DNA from: Methylobacterium longum
GTDB lineage: Bacteria > Pseudomonadota > Alphaproteobacteria > Rhizobiales > Beijerinckiaceae
Direction: 5' to 3'
Assembly: GCF_022179385.1 (NCBI RefSeq)
Contig: NZ_BPQS01000001.1
Span: 1-64,000, forward strand
Length of the DNA: 64,000 nucleotides
The position numbers were made by a program, and so were the translations under genes. The notes beneath the pieces were generated by a model. That model did not search any database and was not told where the DNA came from. It saw only the letters and a program-made list of their open reading frames with translations. Every line of letters begins with the position of its first letter. The stretch's first letter is position 1. Below are positions 35,469-45,741 of this stretch, piece after piece.

Positions 35469-36263
35469 CTACACAGACGCCGATGACGCCGAAGCGCTGT
35501 CGACGGTGACGTACCAGTCCTCCGAGGCGGAGAACGTCTTGAATCTCGAAACGTAACCTTTTTGAGTCATGAATTCGCGAACCTCTCGACCTTGATCAGG
35601 ATCCCCGGCCGCGATACTCAGAAGCTTGACGTCGTACTCAGAAAACTCGAAGTGTTGCAGGACATCGAGGGAGTCGTCCTCGATACCGATACTCAGGTAG
35701 TCGATGACCCGCGGTGCGTCGGCAGCCTGCAGGAAGCCGCGCAGCGAGAGAGTTTCGACCTCGTACCGCTTCCCGGCCCGGCGCACGCGCCCGGCAGGAT
35801 CGGCACCGGCGGATACGCCCGTTGCCGCATCCTGCGATCTGTCCGCGTCGCTGAACAAGATCTTCAGCCCGTCATCCTTGTAGATGAATTTGTCCGTGAT
35901 GTAGCAGTCGCGATGGGCGCGGAGCGTCTCCTGCCGACTCCGGGCAGGCTCGGCAATGGCGCCGCTCCATCCATAGAACTTCTCCAACAGCAGCGTGTTG
36001 CGCCCGGCCCCATCGCCCGAGCCACCGAATTCGACGAAATACCCGTTCCGCTTCTCACCCCGCTCGAACAGGACCCAGAGATCCTGCAAGCGGCTCGCGC
36101 TCGAGAGCGGCGCCCGTCGCGCCGCGAAGATCAGGAACTCGATCTCGTCGCGGTGCGCAGCCTCCCCTTCGTGGACGAGAGTTTTGATGTCTCCTATGGA
36201 TGTCTCGAGAGTGTCTTTGATCCCCAAGACAGAAGTGAAGACGTTACCGAGAACCTGATCCAC
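35469..36263 (-). CDS. FkbM-like methyltransferase-fold protein (divergent)
   Basis: 264 aa. NGYFVEFGGSGDGAGRNTLLLEKFYGWSGAIAEP (from about residue 73) aligns with the FkbM pattern that opens 'FFVEVGA.DG...SNT..LE...GW.G', and IDYLSIGIEDDSLDVLQHF (about 185) matches 'DFLSIDVEGaE..VL'. The usual acidic residues of both motifs are changed (Gly for Asp after LSI, and Glu/Asp shifts), so SAM binding is not certain. A coiled N-terminal part of 60 residues precedes the domain. Codon third positions contain more A and T than in the neighbours. It stands next to the AT-rich region at 36.7 kb. Confidence 0.65.
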   Translation of the reverse strand: MDQVLGNVFTSVLGIKDTLETSIGDIKTLVHEGEAAHRDEIEFLIFAARRAPLSSASRLQDLWVLFERGEKRNGYFVEFGGSGDGAGRNTLLLEKFYGWSGAIAEPARSRQETLRAHRDCYITDKFIYKDDGLKILFSDADRSQDAATGVSAGADPAGRVRRAGKRYEVETLSLRGFLQAADAPRVIDYLSIGIEDDSLDVLQHFEFSEYDVKLLSIAAGDPDQGREVREFMTQKGYVSRFKTFSASEDWYVTVDSASASSASV

Positions 36264-36909
36264 GACGCAACTCCCAGTTCAATCCGTGAGTTCAGAATGC
36301 CTGCACGGCATTTGTAAAAGACTTGCACAGAAACTGATCTGTGGCGCGATCCTGCGCCGCGCGATCTCTCGGACGCGCATTGGACACCCCCGATACGCTG
36401 GGCATTTCCGGGAACGAGGCTCTCGATCCCGGCGGATCCGCGTCCGATCCGGGGCTCCCGGCACAGATCGCGGTGGCGGGAACGCGCAGGGACGAAGCCC
36501 GCCTCCGCGTCACGCCCTCGCCGTCGGACCCGCGATCTTCTATGGCCGGAGATCGACGACCGGCCCGTGCCACCGGACGACGGTCGATGGCGTGCCCGAT
36601 GCTCGCCGGAGGTAGGAAGGCGCGTCGCCGCTCAGCATCGATCTCACTTCCATGAACCATGATGACCTGATCACACTCAAGAGCTCAGCCGACACCAACA
36701 GGACCGCGCCGCCCCGTAATCAGATCGCGTAGCAAATCCATTCCTCGGCTATTCACGTGCATTTGCGCTTATCAGATCGACATTTGCAAATTATACACGC
36801 ATATTCACAATTATATACACAAATGATACTAGTATTTAAATCGATATCGCGATCGACGTACAAGACATTCGTTACAGGTCCGCTCTTACAGGGAGTCAAA
36901 CTCAAGTCA
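36264..36909. other. Intergenic region with a locally AT-rich segment
   Basis: 646 bases with no recognised gene. The first part (36264-36700) is of normal G+C. From about 36720 to 36890 the composition falls to roughly 60% A+T, with runs such as AAATTATACACGCATATTC and AATTATATACACAAATG, very unlike the rest of the window. A short open frame crosses it in frame with the next gene, but the ribosome binding site context favours the ATG at 36910. It could be a strongly regulated promoter or a remnant of transferred DNA. Confidence 0.55.
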
Positions 36910-37401
36910 ATGACACGCCTCATCGGAACAGCCCTGTTTTCTATCTTCCTTTCCGGACTGTCACCACATCCGGCACGCTCCGCGGATGCTTGCGACATCC
37001 TGGCCGCCAGGATCATCCACGACACCGGCGCCTCCCTTGCCGGCAGGGCCGGCCCCGTCGCGGTGTTCCGGGCGCAGGCTGCCGAGCGGATGAGCCTCGA
37101 TTGCCGCGCCCCCGCACGGATGACGGTAGCGTCCCTCGATCGCGAGCCGTCGCCGACCTACTTCGCTCTGGTAGGCCTCGCGTCCCATGCGCTCGCCGGG
37201 GCGGATGCCGATGCCGCGGAGGGGCTGGCGCTGAACCTCCATCAGGACAGCCTGCGCGCGCGCGCGCCACGGCGGGGTGTCACCGGCCGGGCGGCTATGC
37301 TGTGTGAGACCGGCCCGCGCACGGACGCACTGCAGGGCGAACGCACCGTCTGCCGTATCGCGGCCCGGTCCGGGCTTTCGCGGATCCGCCGCAAGGGCTA
37401 G
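36910..37401 (+). CDS. Small secreted protein of unknown function
   Basis: 163 aa. A signal peptide (MTRLIGTALFSIFLSGLSPHPARSADA) is followed by an Arg/Ala-rich globular region with four cysteines (including ADACDIL, SLDCRAP, MLCETGP and TVCRIAA) that may form disulfides in the periplasm. No family was recognised. It ends 10 bases before kdsA, so it may be co-transcribed with it from the AT-rich upstream region. In-frame starts further upstream would add a low-GC, untypical N-terminus. Confidence 0.6.
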   Translation: MTRLIGTALFSIFLSGLSPHPARSADACDILAARIIHDTGASLAGRAGPVAVFRAQAAERMSLDCRAPARMTVASLDREPSPTYFALVGLASHALAGADADAAEGLALNLHQDSLRARAPRRGVTGRAAMLCETGPRTDALQGERTVCRIAARSGLSRIRRKG

Positions 37402-37411
37402 ACCGGCGCCC

Positions 37412-38266
37412 ATGTCGAGCCTTCCTGTCCCCGGTCCCGTCGTCGAAGTCGGCGGCGTGCGCGTCGCCAACCACCTGCCGCTGACGCTGATCGCCGGCCC
37501 GTGCCAGCTCGAAGGGCGCAACCACGCCCTGGAGATCGCCGCGGCCCTCAAGGAGATGGCCGCGGATCTGGGGCTCGGCCTCGTGTTCAAGACGTCCTTC
37601 GACAAAGCCAACCGCACCTCGGGCGGCGCCGCCCGGGGCATCGGCCTCGATGGGGCGCTCCCGGTCTTCGCCGAGATCCGCGAGACCCTGCGGCTGCCGG
37701 TGCTGACCGATGTGCACGCGGCCGAGCAGTGCGCCCGCGCCGCGGAGGCGGTGGACGTGCTGCAGATCCCCGCCTTCCTGTGTCGCCAGACAGACCTGCT
37801 CCTGGCGGCCGCCGCCACCGGCCGGGCGGTCAACATCAAGAAGGGCCAGTTCCTGGCGCCTTGGGACATGAAGCACGTGGCCGCCAAGGTGACCGAGGCC
37901 GGCAACCCCAACGTCATCGTGACCGAGCGGGGCGCCTCGTTCGGTTACAACACCCTGGTCTCGGACATGCGGAGCCTGCCGATCATGGCCCAGGTCACGC
38001 AGGGCGCGCCGGTGGTGTTCGACGCCACTCATTCCGTGCAACAGCCGGGCGGGCAGGGGGCAAGCTCCGGCGGCCAGCGGGAATTCGTCGCCGTCCTGGC
38101 TCGGGCCGCCGTGGCGGTGGGCGTCGCCGGCGTGTTCATCGAGACCCACCCGGATCCCGATCGGGCGCCGTCCGATGGACCCAACATGGTGGCGTTGAAG
38201 GACCTCCCGGCGCTTGTCGCGGAACTGCTTGCCTTCGACCGTCTCGCCAAGCAGCGTCTCGCCTGA
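37412..38266 (+). CDS. kdsA: 3-deoxy-8-phosphooctulonate synthase (KDO-8-phosphate synthase)
   Basis: A 284-aa aldolase-like enzyme that condenses phosphoenolpyruvate and arabinose 5-phosphate in lipopolysaccharide KDO synthesis. LIAGPCQLEGRNHAL near residue 29, FKTSFDKANRTS near 64, NIKKGQFLAPWDMKH near 140 and FDATHSVQQPGGQG near 204 are all diagnostic. The first Cys (in GPCQ) indicates a possible metal-dependent form; the Asn/Cys class switch cannot be fully judged. The ATG at 37412 follows an upstream stop closely. Confidence 0.95.
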   Translation: MSSLPVPGPVVEVGGVRVANHLPLTLIAGPCQLEGRNHALEIAAALKEMAADLGLGLVFKTSFDKANRTSGGAARGIGLDGALPVFAEIRETLRLPVLTDVHAAEQCARAAEAVDVLQIPAFLCRQTDLLLAAAATGRAVNIKKGQFLAPWDMKHVAAKVTEAGNPNVIVTERGASFGYNTLVSDMRSLPIMAQVTQGAPVVFDATHSVQQPGGQGASSGGQREFVAVLARAAVAVGVAGVFIETHPDPDRAPSDGPNMVALKDLPALVAELLAFDRLAKQRLA

Positions 38267-38270
38267 CGGC

Positions 38271-38948
38271 TCAGGCGCCGCCCTTTTCCAGCACGTGGAT
38301 CCGCAGGGGCTGGACGAGGCCGTAGCGGCCGTCCGTCTCGCGTGCGGCCGCTGCTAGGAAAGCCGCCTCGACCACAGGACGCCGCGCGCGGATCGTGGTC
38401 TCGCGGGCCGGGTCTACGGCGCTGACGCGGGCGAGAAACGCGTCAAGGGAGGCGAAACTCTCCCGCCTCTCGATGGTCTCGTCACGCCGACACACGAAAG
38501 CGCCGCGGGACAGCGCGGCCGCGATCGCCTCCTGGGCGGAGGCCCTGACCGCCGTCTCGTCCTCGATCGGCCGCAGGGCGTCGAAGAAGCTGCCCTCTGC
38601 GAGGGGCTCCACCACGACGAGATGCCCACCCGGCACCAGCACGCGCGCGGCCTCGACGAGGGCGGCCCCGGGGTCCGGCACGTGGTGCAGCGCATTGAGC
38701 ATGACCGCCCCGTCGAAACCCGCATCGGGAAAAGGCAGGGCCTCGCCGGCGGCAGCCTCGAACCGCGCTTCCGGCACGGCGGCGCGTGCCGTGGCGAGTG
38801 CGGTCAGGCCAGGGTCGATGCCGACGACCGCCGCCCCGGCATCGACCAGCCGTCTCGCGAGCGTCCCCGGTCCGCAACCGATATCGAGGATCCGCTTGCC
38901 CGGAAGGGGCGCGAAGGTGTCGCGGATCAGGGTCAGGGCGTCCATCAT
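38271..38948 (-). CDS. Class I SAM-dependent methyltransferase
   Basis: A 225-aa methyltransferase of the UbiE/Methyltransf_11 type. Motif I is RILDIGCGPGTLARRLVDAG (residues 19-38), motif II is AVVGIDPG with the ribose-binding Asp, and motif III/IV includes ALPFPDAGFDGAVMLNALHHVPDP (about 70-93). Such enzymes methylate quinones, small metabolites or lipids; nothing nearby indicates the substrate. It is convergent with kdsA, with four bases between their stop codons. Confidence 0.88.
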   Translation of the reverse strand: MMDALTLIRDTFAPLPGKRILDIGCGPGTLARRLVDAGAAVVGIDPGLTALATARAAVPEARFEAAAGEALPFPDAGFDGAVMLNALHHVPDPGAALVEAARVLVPGGHLVVVEPLAEGSFFDALRPIEDETAVRASAQEAIAAALSRGAFVCRRDETIERRESFASLDAFLARVSAVDPARETTIRARRPVVEAAFLAAAARETDGRYGLVQPLRIHVLEKGGA

Positions 38949-39298
38949 CGGTCCTCTGGGGCTTCTGGTAGCATGACGCTGGCAGGGCGTATTTCACCGG
39001 ACCCCCGACCGATCGTCGCCATCCGCGCGACCGTTCCCCGCGATCGTTCCTGGCGACCCTGTTCCCGATCCGCCTGTTCGACCGCGCTCGGCTCTGGGAG
39101 TCTTCGCAAGAGTTCAAGCCTGATCCGCATACAGAGTTTTAAGCTTGACCGTCGTCGCCCGAACGCCGCCGACGATGAACGACGGTTCAGGATCGCGGCC
39201 CTGTGCGGATCCGCACCCAAGACCGATGTGAGATCTGGAACTGTCTGGCTGCGGCCACGTTATTGGGCATGTTCGATCGAGGATCGAGAAGGAACACT

Positions 39299-39640
39299 AT
39301 GCGCAAGATCGGTATCATCGCCACCGCCGCCGCCCTGGCCCTCGGTAGCGTCGCTGCCACCACGAGCGCCGAGGCCCGTCCGTACGGCTACCACGGTGGC
39401 TACGGCGGTTACGGTCACGGCGGTTACTACCGTGGCCGTCGCGGCATCGGCACCGGCGCCGCCATCGGCCTCGGCATTGCCGGCCTCGCGGCCGGCGCGA
39501 TCGCCGCCGGCGCCGCCCGCGACAGCTACTACGGCGGGGGCTACGGTTACGCTCCGTCCTACGGCTACGGCTACGCCCCGGTCTACGGCGGCTACGGCTA
39601 CGCCAACCCGGGTTACGGCTACTACGGCTACGGCTACTGA
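39299..39640 (+). CDS. Small exported Gly/Tyr-rich repeat protein
   Basis: 113 aa with a clear signal peptide (MRKIGIIATAAALALGSVAATTSAEARP) and then two Gly/Tyr-rich stretches: YGYHGGYGGYGHGGYYRGR, and after a hydrophobic Gly/Ala stretch (GIGTGAAIGLGIAGLAAGAIAAG) a C-terminal run of YGY repeats ending in YGYGY. The hydrophobic middle may insert into a membrane, as in the glycine-zipper proteins common in Methylobacterium. Function is unknown. The ribosome binding site GAGAAGGA is clear. An intrinsic terminator follows. Confidence 0.82.
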   Translation: MRKIGIIATAAALALGSVAATTSAEARPYGYHGGYGGYGHGGYYRGRRGIGTGAAIGLGIAGLAAGAIAAGAARDSYYGGGYGYAPSYGYGYAPVYGGYGYANPGYGYYGYGY

Positions 39641-39665
39641 GATCTGAGATCCGCGAGGGTCGAGA

Positions 39666-39698
39666 GGGGCGACCGGCACAAGCCGGCCGTCCCTTTTT
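39666..39698 (+). terminator. Intrinsic terminator after the Gly/Tyr-rich gene
   Basis: Inverted repeat with ACCGGC and GCCGGC-type arms around ACAA, extended by GGGGCG/CGTCCC, followed by TTTTT at about 39693-39697. It lies 25 to 55 bases past the stop codon. Confidence 0.75.
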
Positions 39699-40261
39699 CG
39701 TTGGCTTCCTTCGAGACCTTCGACGCGCACCACTCGGGTTGCAGGCCGCCTCCCGGCAACGCCACGCCCACCGACACCGTGGCAAGGTTCCAAGCCCAGA
39801 ATTGTGAATCTAGTCCGCGAGAATCTGGACCACCGCGTACCCGGTGCGGTCCGTCGGAGGCGGACGATGCTGATCACGACGGCCGTGGCTGGAGCGGCCA
39901 GTACCGGGCTATGCGCGCCGCTCCCGTCCGATGACTGAATAGGCTCGACCGATTCGGTACCTGAACGTCACCGTTTTGCTGACGAGATCCCATCCGAGGG
40001 TTGAGACGCTCCTTCGCGCCGCGCCGGTCCGGACCGCGTCTTAACGCAGTCGATGCCGCCGGCGTGCTGATCGTACGCGGCTCGGGATCTCGGGCGGTCA
40101 TGCCGCGAGATGCCCGTTCCGTGCGAGTTCGCTGACCGCGGACGGTGCCCCCGGTGCTGTGGCCACGCCCCTTCGAGAGCTGGGCACAGGACCCGGGAAT
40201 CGCGCAAGCCGTCGGGGACCTGACGGCTGTGGCACGTTTCGGGCCCGACGGCGGTCGTGCT
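39699..40261. other. Region between the Gly/Tyr-rich gene and queF
   Basis: About 560 bases without a recognised gene. All open frames are short, Arg-rich and lack ribosome binding sites. No repeats or RNA motif were identified. Confidence 0.4.
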
Positions 40262-40714
40262 TCAGCGGCCCCGGTAGGGCGGAACCCCGGGGTCGGGGAG
40301 CCAGACGCTCTTGGGCGGTTCGCCCGTCTGCCAGAATACGTCGATCGGGATGCCGCCGCGGGGGTACCAGAAGCCGCCGATGCGGAGGTAGCGCGGCTCC
40401 AGCAGATCCCGGAGCCGCTTGCCGATCGCCACCGTGCAATCCTCGTGAAACGCGCCATGGTTGCGGAACGAGCCGAGGTAGAGCTTGAGCGACTTCGACT
40501 CGACCAGCCAGTCTCCGGGCACGTAGTCGATCACCAGGATCGCGAAGTCCGGCTGGCCGGTGACCGGACAGATTGAGGTAAATTCAGGCGCGGTGAAGCG
40601 GGCGACGTAGTCGGTGTCCGCATGCGGGTTCGGGACACGGTCGAGCCGCGCCTCCTCGGGCGAGGAGGGGAAGGGCGTCGGCTGGCCGAGCTGAAGAGAT
40701 TCGGGCGTCGTCAT
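40262..40714 (-). CDS. queF: NADPH-dependent 7-cyano-7-deazaguanine reductase
   Basis: A 150-aa tunnelling-fold reductase that turns preQ0 into preQ1 in queuosine synthesis. The catalytic Cys is in [16 protein letters not shown] (Cys about residue 52), followed by the Asp of that loop; the QueF family motif [17 protein letters not shown] (about 74-90) and the FHEDC glutamate are also present. The length is that of the unimodular QueF type. ATGs at 40714 and 40723 are both possible starts. No queC, queD or queE adjoin it. Confidence 0.95.
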   Translation of the reverse strand: MTTPESLQLGQPTPFPSSPEEARLDRVPNPHADTDYVARFTAPEFTSICPVTGQPDFAILVIDYVPGDWLVESKSLKLYLGSFRNHGAFHEDCTVAIGKRLRDLLEPRYLRIGGFWYPRGGIPIDVFWQTGEPPKSVWLPDPGVPPYRGR

Positions 40715-40856
40715 GACGCGCATATAAACCGGCGCGTGCAGCGACGCACCCGCTGGCGCCGCGACGAAATCTTCACCTGCGCGTGGGCGATATCGGCGCC
40801 GCTGGGCTTGGAACACCGGGCCCGCGCCGCAGCCGCGTTTCAGTCAGGCCGACCAG

Positions 40857-41084
40857 ATGCGCGATTCGATCTTCGGACTCGCCGCGACGGTATCGATCCT
40901 CGTCACCCTCCCGCTCGCGCCGAGCCGTGCCGCCGAGCGCGGCAGCGATCGCGCGAGCCAGCGCCTGCTCGACGACATGACCCGTCACGATCTGTGCGCA
41001 CGCGATGACAAGCAGTTGCAGAAGTTGAGTCGCTCCCTCGCAGGAGGCGTCAGCCGCCAAGCGGATGCAAAGCGCGCGCGGTAG
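40857..41084 (+). CDS. Possible small secreted protein (75 aa)
   Basis: The product starts MRDSIFGLAATVSILVTLPLAPSRAAERG, which reads as a signal peptide with an SRA-A cleavage site, followed by about 45 polar residues (DDMTRHDLCARDDKQLQKL...). No family was recognised and the ribosome binding site is weak. It is kept because the hydrophobic segment is unusual for a chance frame. Confidence 0.4.
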   Translation: MRDSIFGLAATVSILVTLPLAPSRAAERGSDRASQRLLDDMTRHDLCARDDKQLQKLSRSLAGGVSRQADAKRAR

Positions 41085-41178
41085 GTCCGAGGACGTCGTG
41101 CCTCCGGCCAGTCGTCACGGCATCGGCACAGACGAAGACTATCCCGACGCTTGCCGCAGGCCACGGCTTGACCGATAA

Positions 41179-42540
<1,362 letters not shown>

Positions 42541-42556
42541 TCCGGCGGACTCTGCT

Positions 42557-42587
42557 GGCCGGTCCGCTCCCCCCGGAGCGGCCGGCC
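42557..42587 (+). terminator. Hairpin after eno
   Basis: Arms of 13-14 bases (42557-42570 and 42575-42587, one bulge) around a CCCC loop, 16 bases past the eno stop codon. Its GC-rich stem suggests a terminator, without a U tract. Confidence 0.55.
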
Positions 42588-42828
42588 GAGTCTGCGGTCG
42601 CCGTCGAGGCAAACTGCAACCGGCAACGACACCGGCGGACCCTCGGGCTCGGACACGCCCCCGCCGAAGTATGACCGGCGCTGCCTTCCCCGTGGGACCG
42701 GACATCCGCACGTCATCCGGTAGCGGGCGAGCCCGCCTCGGATGCCGACCCGGACAGGCCATATTCGGGTGAGGCTGGGGCGCGGAGCCCGTCGCTTCTC
42801 GTCTCCGGACCGGATCCCCGTGTCTCGG

Positions 42829-44064
42829 TCACACCGTCCTCGCCGGTGAACCCGTGCCCTGTTCGGCGGAGGCGGCGCCGGACGGCTCCTCGGGCACCGT
42901 CCAGACCCGCATCGGTCGCGACAGGCCCCGCAAATCGATCGTTCCGACCGGCTCGAGCCTCCGGGCGCAGCGCTCGGCGAAGGAATCCGACACCAGCAGT
43001 TCGTGGCCGAGTGCCGCGCATTGGCTCTCGATGCGGCTGGCCTCGTTGACCGCTCGCCCGATGATCGTGAAGTCGAGGCGCCGTTCGGTCCCGACATTGC
43101 CGTAGATCACCGTCCCGAAATGCACGACGCATTCGGCCGCGAGTTCGGGCAGTCCCGCCGTGCGGCGGCGGGCATTCAGCGCCGCGTTCGCGGCGAGGCC
43201 GTCGATCGCGGCGTCCAGGGCGCCGCCGCAGACCGGGCAGGGGAGGGTTCCGGCGTCCGGCACCGGGAAGATCGCCAGGAATCCGTCACCGAGGAATTTC
43301 AGGATCTCGCCGCCGTGCCGCGCCACCGGGTCGCCGAGGGCATCGAAATGCTCGTTGAGCCACGTGACCATGTCGGCCGGGTCCACCCGGTCGGCCAGGG
43401 CCGTGAAGCCGCGCAGGTCCGTCAGCAGGATGGCCGCCGGCACGGCGCGCCCCTCGCCGCGCCGGATCTGGCCGTTGAGGATGCGCTCGGCGGTGGAGCG
43501 GCCGAGATAGGTCGCCGACACCTCGCGGAACGTGTGAGCCAGGCCGATCTTGGCGATCGCCAGGGTCAGGAACGGGAGGACATCGGCGATGGCCGACAGG
43601 TGGCCCTCGGTGAAGCCGGACACGTCGCGGGTGCAGAACGACACCGCGATGCCTTGCAGCGCCGTACCGGGTGCGAACTCCACGATGTGAAGCACGTAGT
43701 CGACCCCACCCTGTGCGCCGAGCGCCTTCAGGACCGGGAAATCCGCCTCCAAGTCCGGTGCATCGAGGCGCCAGCGCCCGAAGGTCTCGCCCTTCTCCAC
43801 CAGCGCGTAGACGGGGCTGAACAGCCAGTCGCTCTCCTCGTCGGAGCCGTGGGCGTTGGCCACGAAGGACATCCCCTCGCCCGCGTGCCAATTCAGGCTG
43901 ACGCCGCGCAGCATCGGGTCGAGCGCCGGGGTCATCACGCTGACCCGCCAGACCGGGATGCCGGCGCCGGCCAGCGCCTCGCAGAAGCCGGTCAGCAGGA
44001 GGTCGTGATCGTCCGTCGCCGTGGCGTGCTCGGCGATCCAGCGGCCCAGAAGCGTCAGGTCCAT
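42829..44064 (-). CDS. Class III adenylate/guanylate cyclase
   Basis: A 411-aa cyclase with an N-terminal regulatory part of about 200 residues without clear membrane segments. The catalytic domain has VPAAILLTDLRGFTALADRVDP (first metal Asp), GGEILKFLGDGFLAIFP (second metal Asp) and DFTIIGRAVNEASRIESQC (transition-state region). The order is that of class IIIb soluble cyclases seen in Rhizobiales. It should make cAMP (or cGMP) in the cytoplasm; the signal sensed is unknown. An inserted pair CPVCGG (about residue 278) may bind metal. Confidence 0.9.
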   Translation of the reverse strand: MDLTLLGRWIAEHATATDDHDLLLTGFCEALAGAGIPVWRVSVMTPALDPMLRGVSLNWHAGEGMSFVANAHGSDEESDWLFSPVYALVEKGETFGRWRLDAPDLEADFPVLKALGAQGGVDYVLHIVEFAPGTALQGIAVSFCTRDVSGFTEGHLSAIADVLPFLTLAIAKIGLAHTFREVSATYLGRSTAERILNGQIRRGEGRAVPAAILLTDLRGFTALADRVDPADMVTWLNEHFDALGDPVARHGGEILKFLGDGFLAIFPVPDAGTLPCPVCGGALDAAIDGLAANAALNARRRTAGLPELAAECVVHFGTVIYGNVGTERRLDFTIIGRAVNEASRIESQCAALGHELLVSDSFAERCARRLEPVGTIDLRGLSRPMRVWTVPEEPSGAASAEQGTGSPARTV

Positions 44065-44144
44065 CCCTCGAGATTATCCTCTGTTCGTACTGGTCGTGGC
44101 GCGACCGACAGGATCCATTAACCTTTCCGCGCCACGGTCGCGCC

Positions 44145-44456
44145 ATGGTCGTGCGCCGCCGAGTCAGAATGGTCGTGTTGCCGCTGGGTCTCTGGACCCT
44201 GTCGGCGCTCGTGGTCGGCTACTTCGTGTGGCAGGCCGAGAGTGGCAACCGCGGCCTGGAGGCCAAGAAGGCCCTCAAGATCCGGGCCTACGGTCTGAAC
44301 CAGGAACTGGCCGCCGTCAGGGCCGAGCGCGCCACCTGGGAACACAGGGTGACGCTCCTGAAGAGCGATCAGATCGACCGCGATCTCCTGGAAGAGCGCG
44401 CGCGGATCGTGCTCGGGCGTGTGCACGCGAACGACGTGGTCATCATCACGCCCTGA
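44145..44456 (+). CDS. Septum formation initiator family protein (FtsB/DivIC-like)
   Basis: 103 aa. A cytoplasmic basic end is followed by one membrane helix (MVVLPLGLWTLSALVVGYFVW) and a periplasmic coiled coil (LNQELAAVRAERATWEHRV), ending in ERARIVLGRVHANDVVII. The order FtsB-like gene then pdhA is usual in alphaproteobacteria. It probably acts in the divisome with FtsL/FtsQ. Confidence 0.85.
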   Translation: MVVRRRVRMVVLPLGLWTLSALVVGYFVWQAESGNRGLEAKKALKIRAYGLNQELAAVRAERATWEHRVTLLKSDQIDRDLLEERARIVLGRVHANDVVIITP

Positions 44457-44594
44457 CCGTCCGGACCGAAGTATTCCCTAGTCCCCGCGACCCTCTGACA
44501 AGAGCGGCCTCCTGTCAGAGCGGCAGCCCTCGCTTTCCCCTCAGCGCTGTCCTACACCCCCACGAAGTCGCGTGGAATCACGGGGAGAGCGCCG

Positions 44595-45683
44595 ATGGAT
44601 GCCGCCAAGGAGCCTGCCAAGGACGCACCGTCCTCGCAAACGCAGGCCGCGAGTCCTCCGGCCGGAAGTCCTCAGGTCGTCGAGGCCCACAAGCCGGCGC
44701 CCAACATGCCGCAGTTCACCCGCGAGGAAGACCTCCACGCCTACCACGAGATGCTGCTGATCCGGCGTTTCGAGGAGAAGGCCGGCCAGCTCTACGGCAT
44801 GGGCCTGATCGGCGGCTTCTGCCACCTCTACATCGGGCAGGAAGCCGTTGTGATCGGCATGCAGATGGCCTCGGTCGAGGGCGACCAAGTCATCACCGGA
44901 TACCGCGACCACGGCCACATGCTCGCCTGCGGCATGGACCCGAAGGGCGTCATGGCCGAGCTGACCGGACGCCGCGGCGGCTACAGTCGCGGCAAGGGCG
45001 GCTCGATGCACATGTTCAGCCGCGAGAAGCAGTTCTTCGGCGGCCACGGGATCGTCGGCGCCCAGGTCTCCCTCGGCACCGGTCTCGCCTTCGCCGACCA
45101 TTACCGGGAGAACGGCAAAGTCAGCCTGACCTACATGGGCGACGGCGCCGCCAACCAGGGTCAGGTCTACGAGAGCTTCAACATGGCGGCGCTCTGGAAG
45201 CTGCCGGTGGTCTACGTCATCGAGAACAACCGCTACGCCATGGGCACCTCGGTTGCCCGGGCCTCGGCGCAGACGGACTTCTCGAAGCGCGGCCTCTCGT
45301 TCGGCATCCCGGGCGAGCAGGTCGACGGCATGGACGTGCGCACGGTGCGCGAGGCGGCCACGCGGGCGATCGAGCACGCCCGCACGGGCCAGGGCCCCTA
45401 CATCCTGGAGATGCAGACCTACCGCTACCGCGGCCACTCGATGTCCGACCCGGCCAAGTACCGGACCAAGGACGAAGTCTCGAAGATGCGCGACGAGCAC
45501 GACCCGATCGAGATGGTGCGCAAGCGCCTGCTCGAACTGCACGGGGTGCCGGAGGCGGATCTCAAGGCGACCGACGCCAAGGTCCGCGAGACCGTCAACG
45601 CCTCGGCCGAGTTCGCCACCAACGATCCCGAGCCGGATCCGTCGGAGCTCTGGACCGACATCCTGCTGGACGCGCACGCCTGA
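44595..45683 (+). CDS. pdhA: Pyruvate dehydrogenase E1 component, alpha subunit
   Basis: A 362-aa thiamine diphosphate-dependent subunit that, with PdhB, decarboxylates pyruvate and transfers the acetyl group to lipoyl-E2. The ThDP/Mg motif [15 protein letters not shown] is near residue 180, with [15 protein letters not shown] near 280 as the phosphorylation-loop equivalent. The first 35 residues are Pro/Ala-rich. The ATG at 44595 follows GGGGAGAG. It is the first gene of the pdhA-pdhB-DUF5076-Uma2-pdhC-lpd operon. Confidence 0.96.
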   Translation: MDAAKEPAKDAPSSQTQAASPPAGSPQVVEAHKPAPNMPQFTREEDLHAYHEMLLIRRFEEKAGQLYGMGLIGGFCHLYIGQEAVVIGMQMASVEGDQVITGYRDHGHMLACGMDPKGVMAELTGRRGGYSRGKGGSMHMFSREKQFFGGHGIVGAQVSLGTGLAFADHYRENGKVSLTYMGDGAANQGQVYESFNMAALWKLPVVYVIENNRYAMGTSVARASAQTDFSKRGLSFGIPGEQVDGMDVRTVREAATRAIEHARTGQGPYILEMQTYRYRGHSMSDPAKYRTKDEVSKMRDEHDPIEMVRKRLLELHGVPEADLKATDAKVRETVNASAEFATNDPEPDPSELWTDILLDAHA

Positions 45684-45741
45684 GCGCGTCGCCGACGACG
45701 CTGGCCGCCCCCCCATCGAGACGACGACCGCAGAGCTGAGC

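Noticed and set aside
36757..36909. N-terminal extension of the secreted protein gene through the AT-rich segment
   Set aside because: It would put 51 untypical residues before a clear signal peptide starting at 36910.
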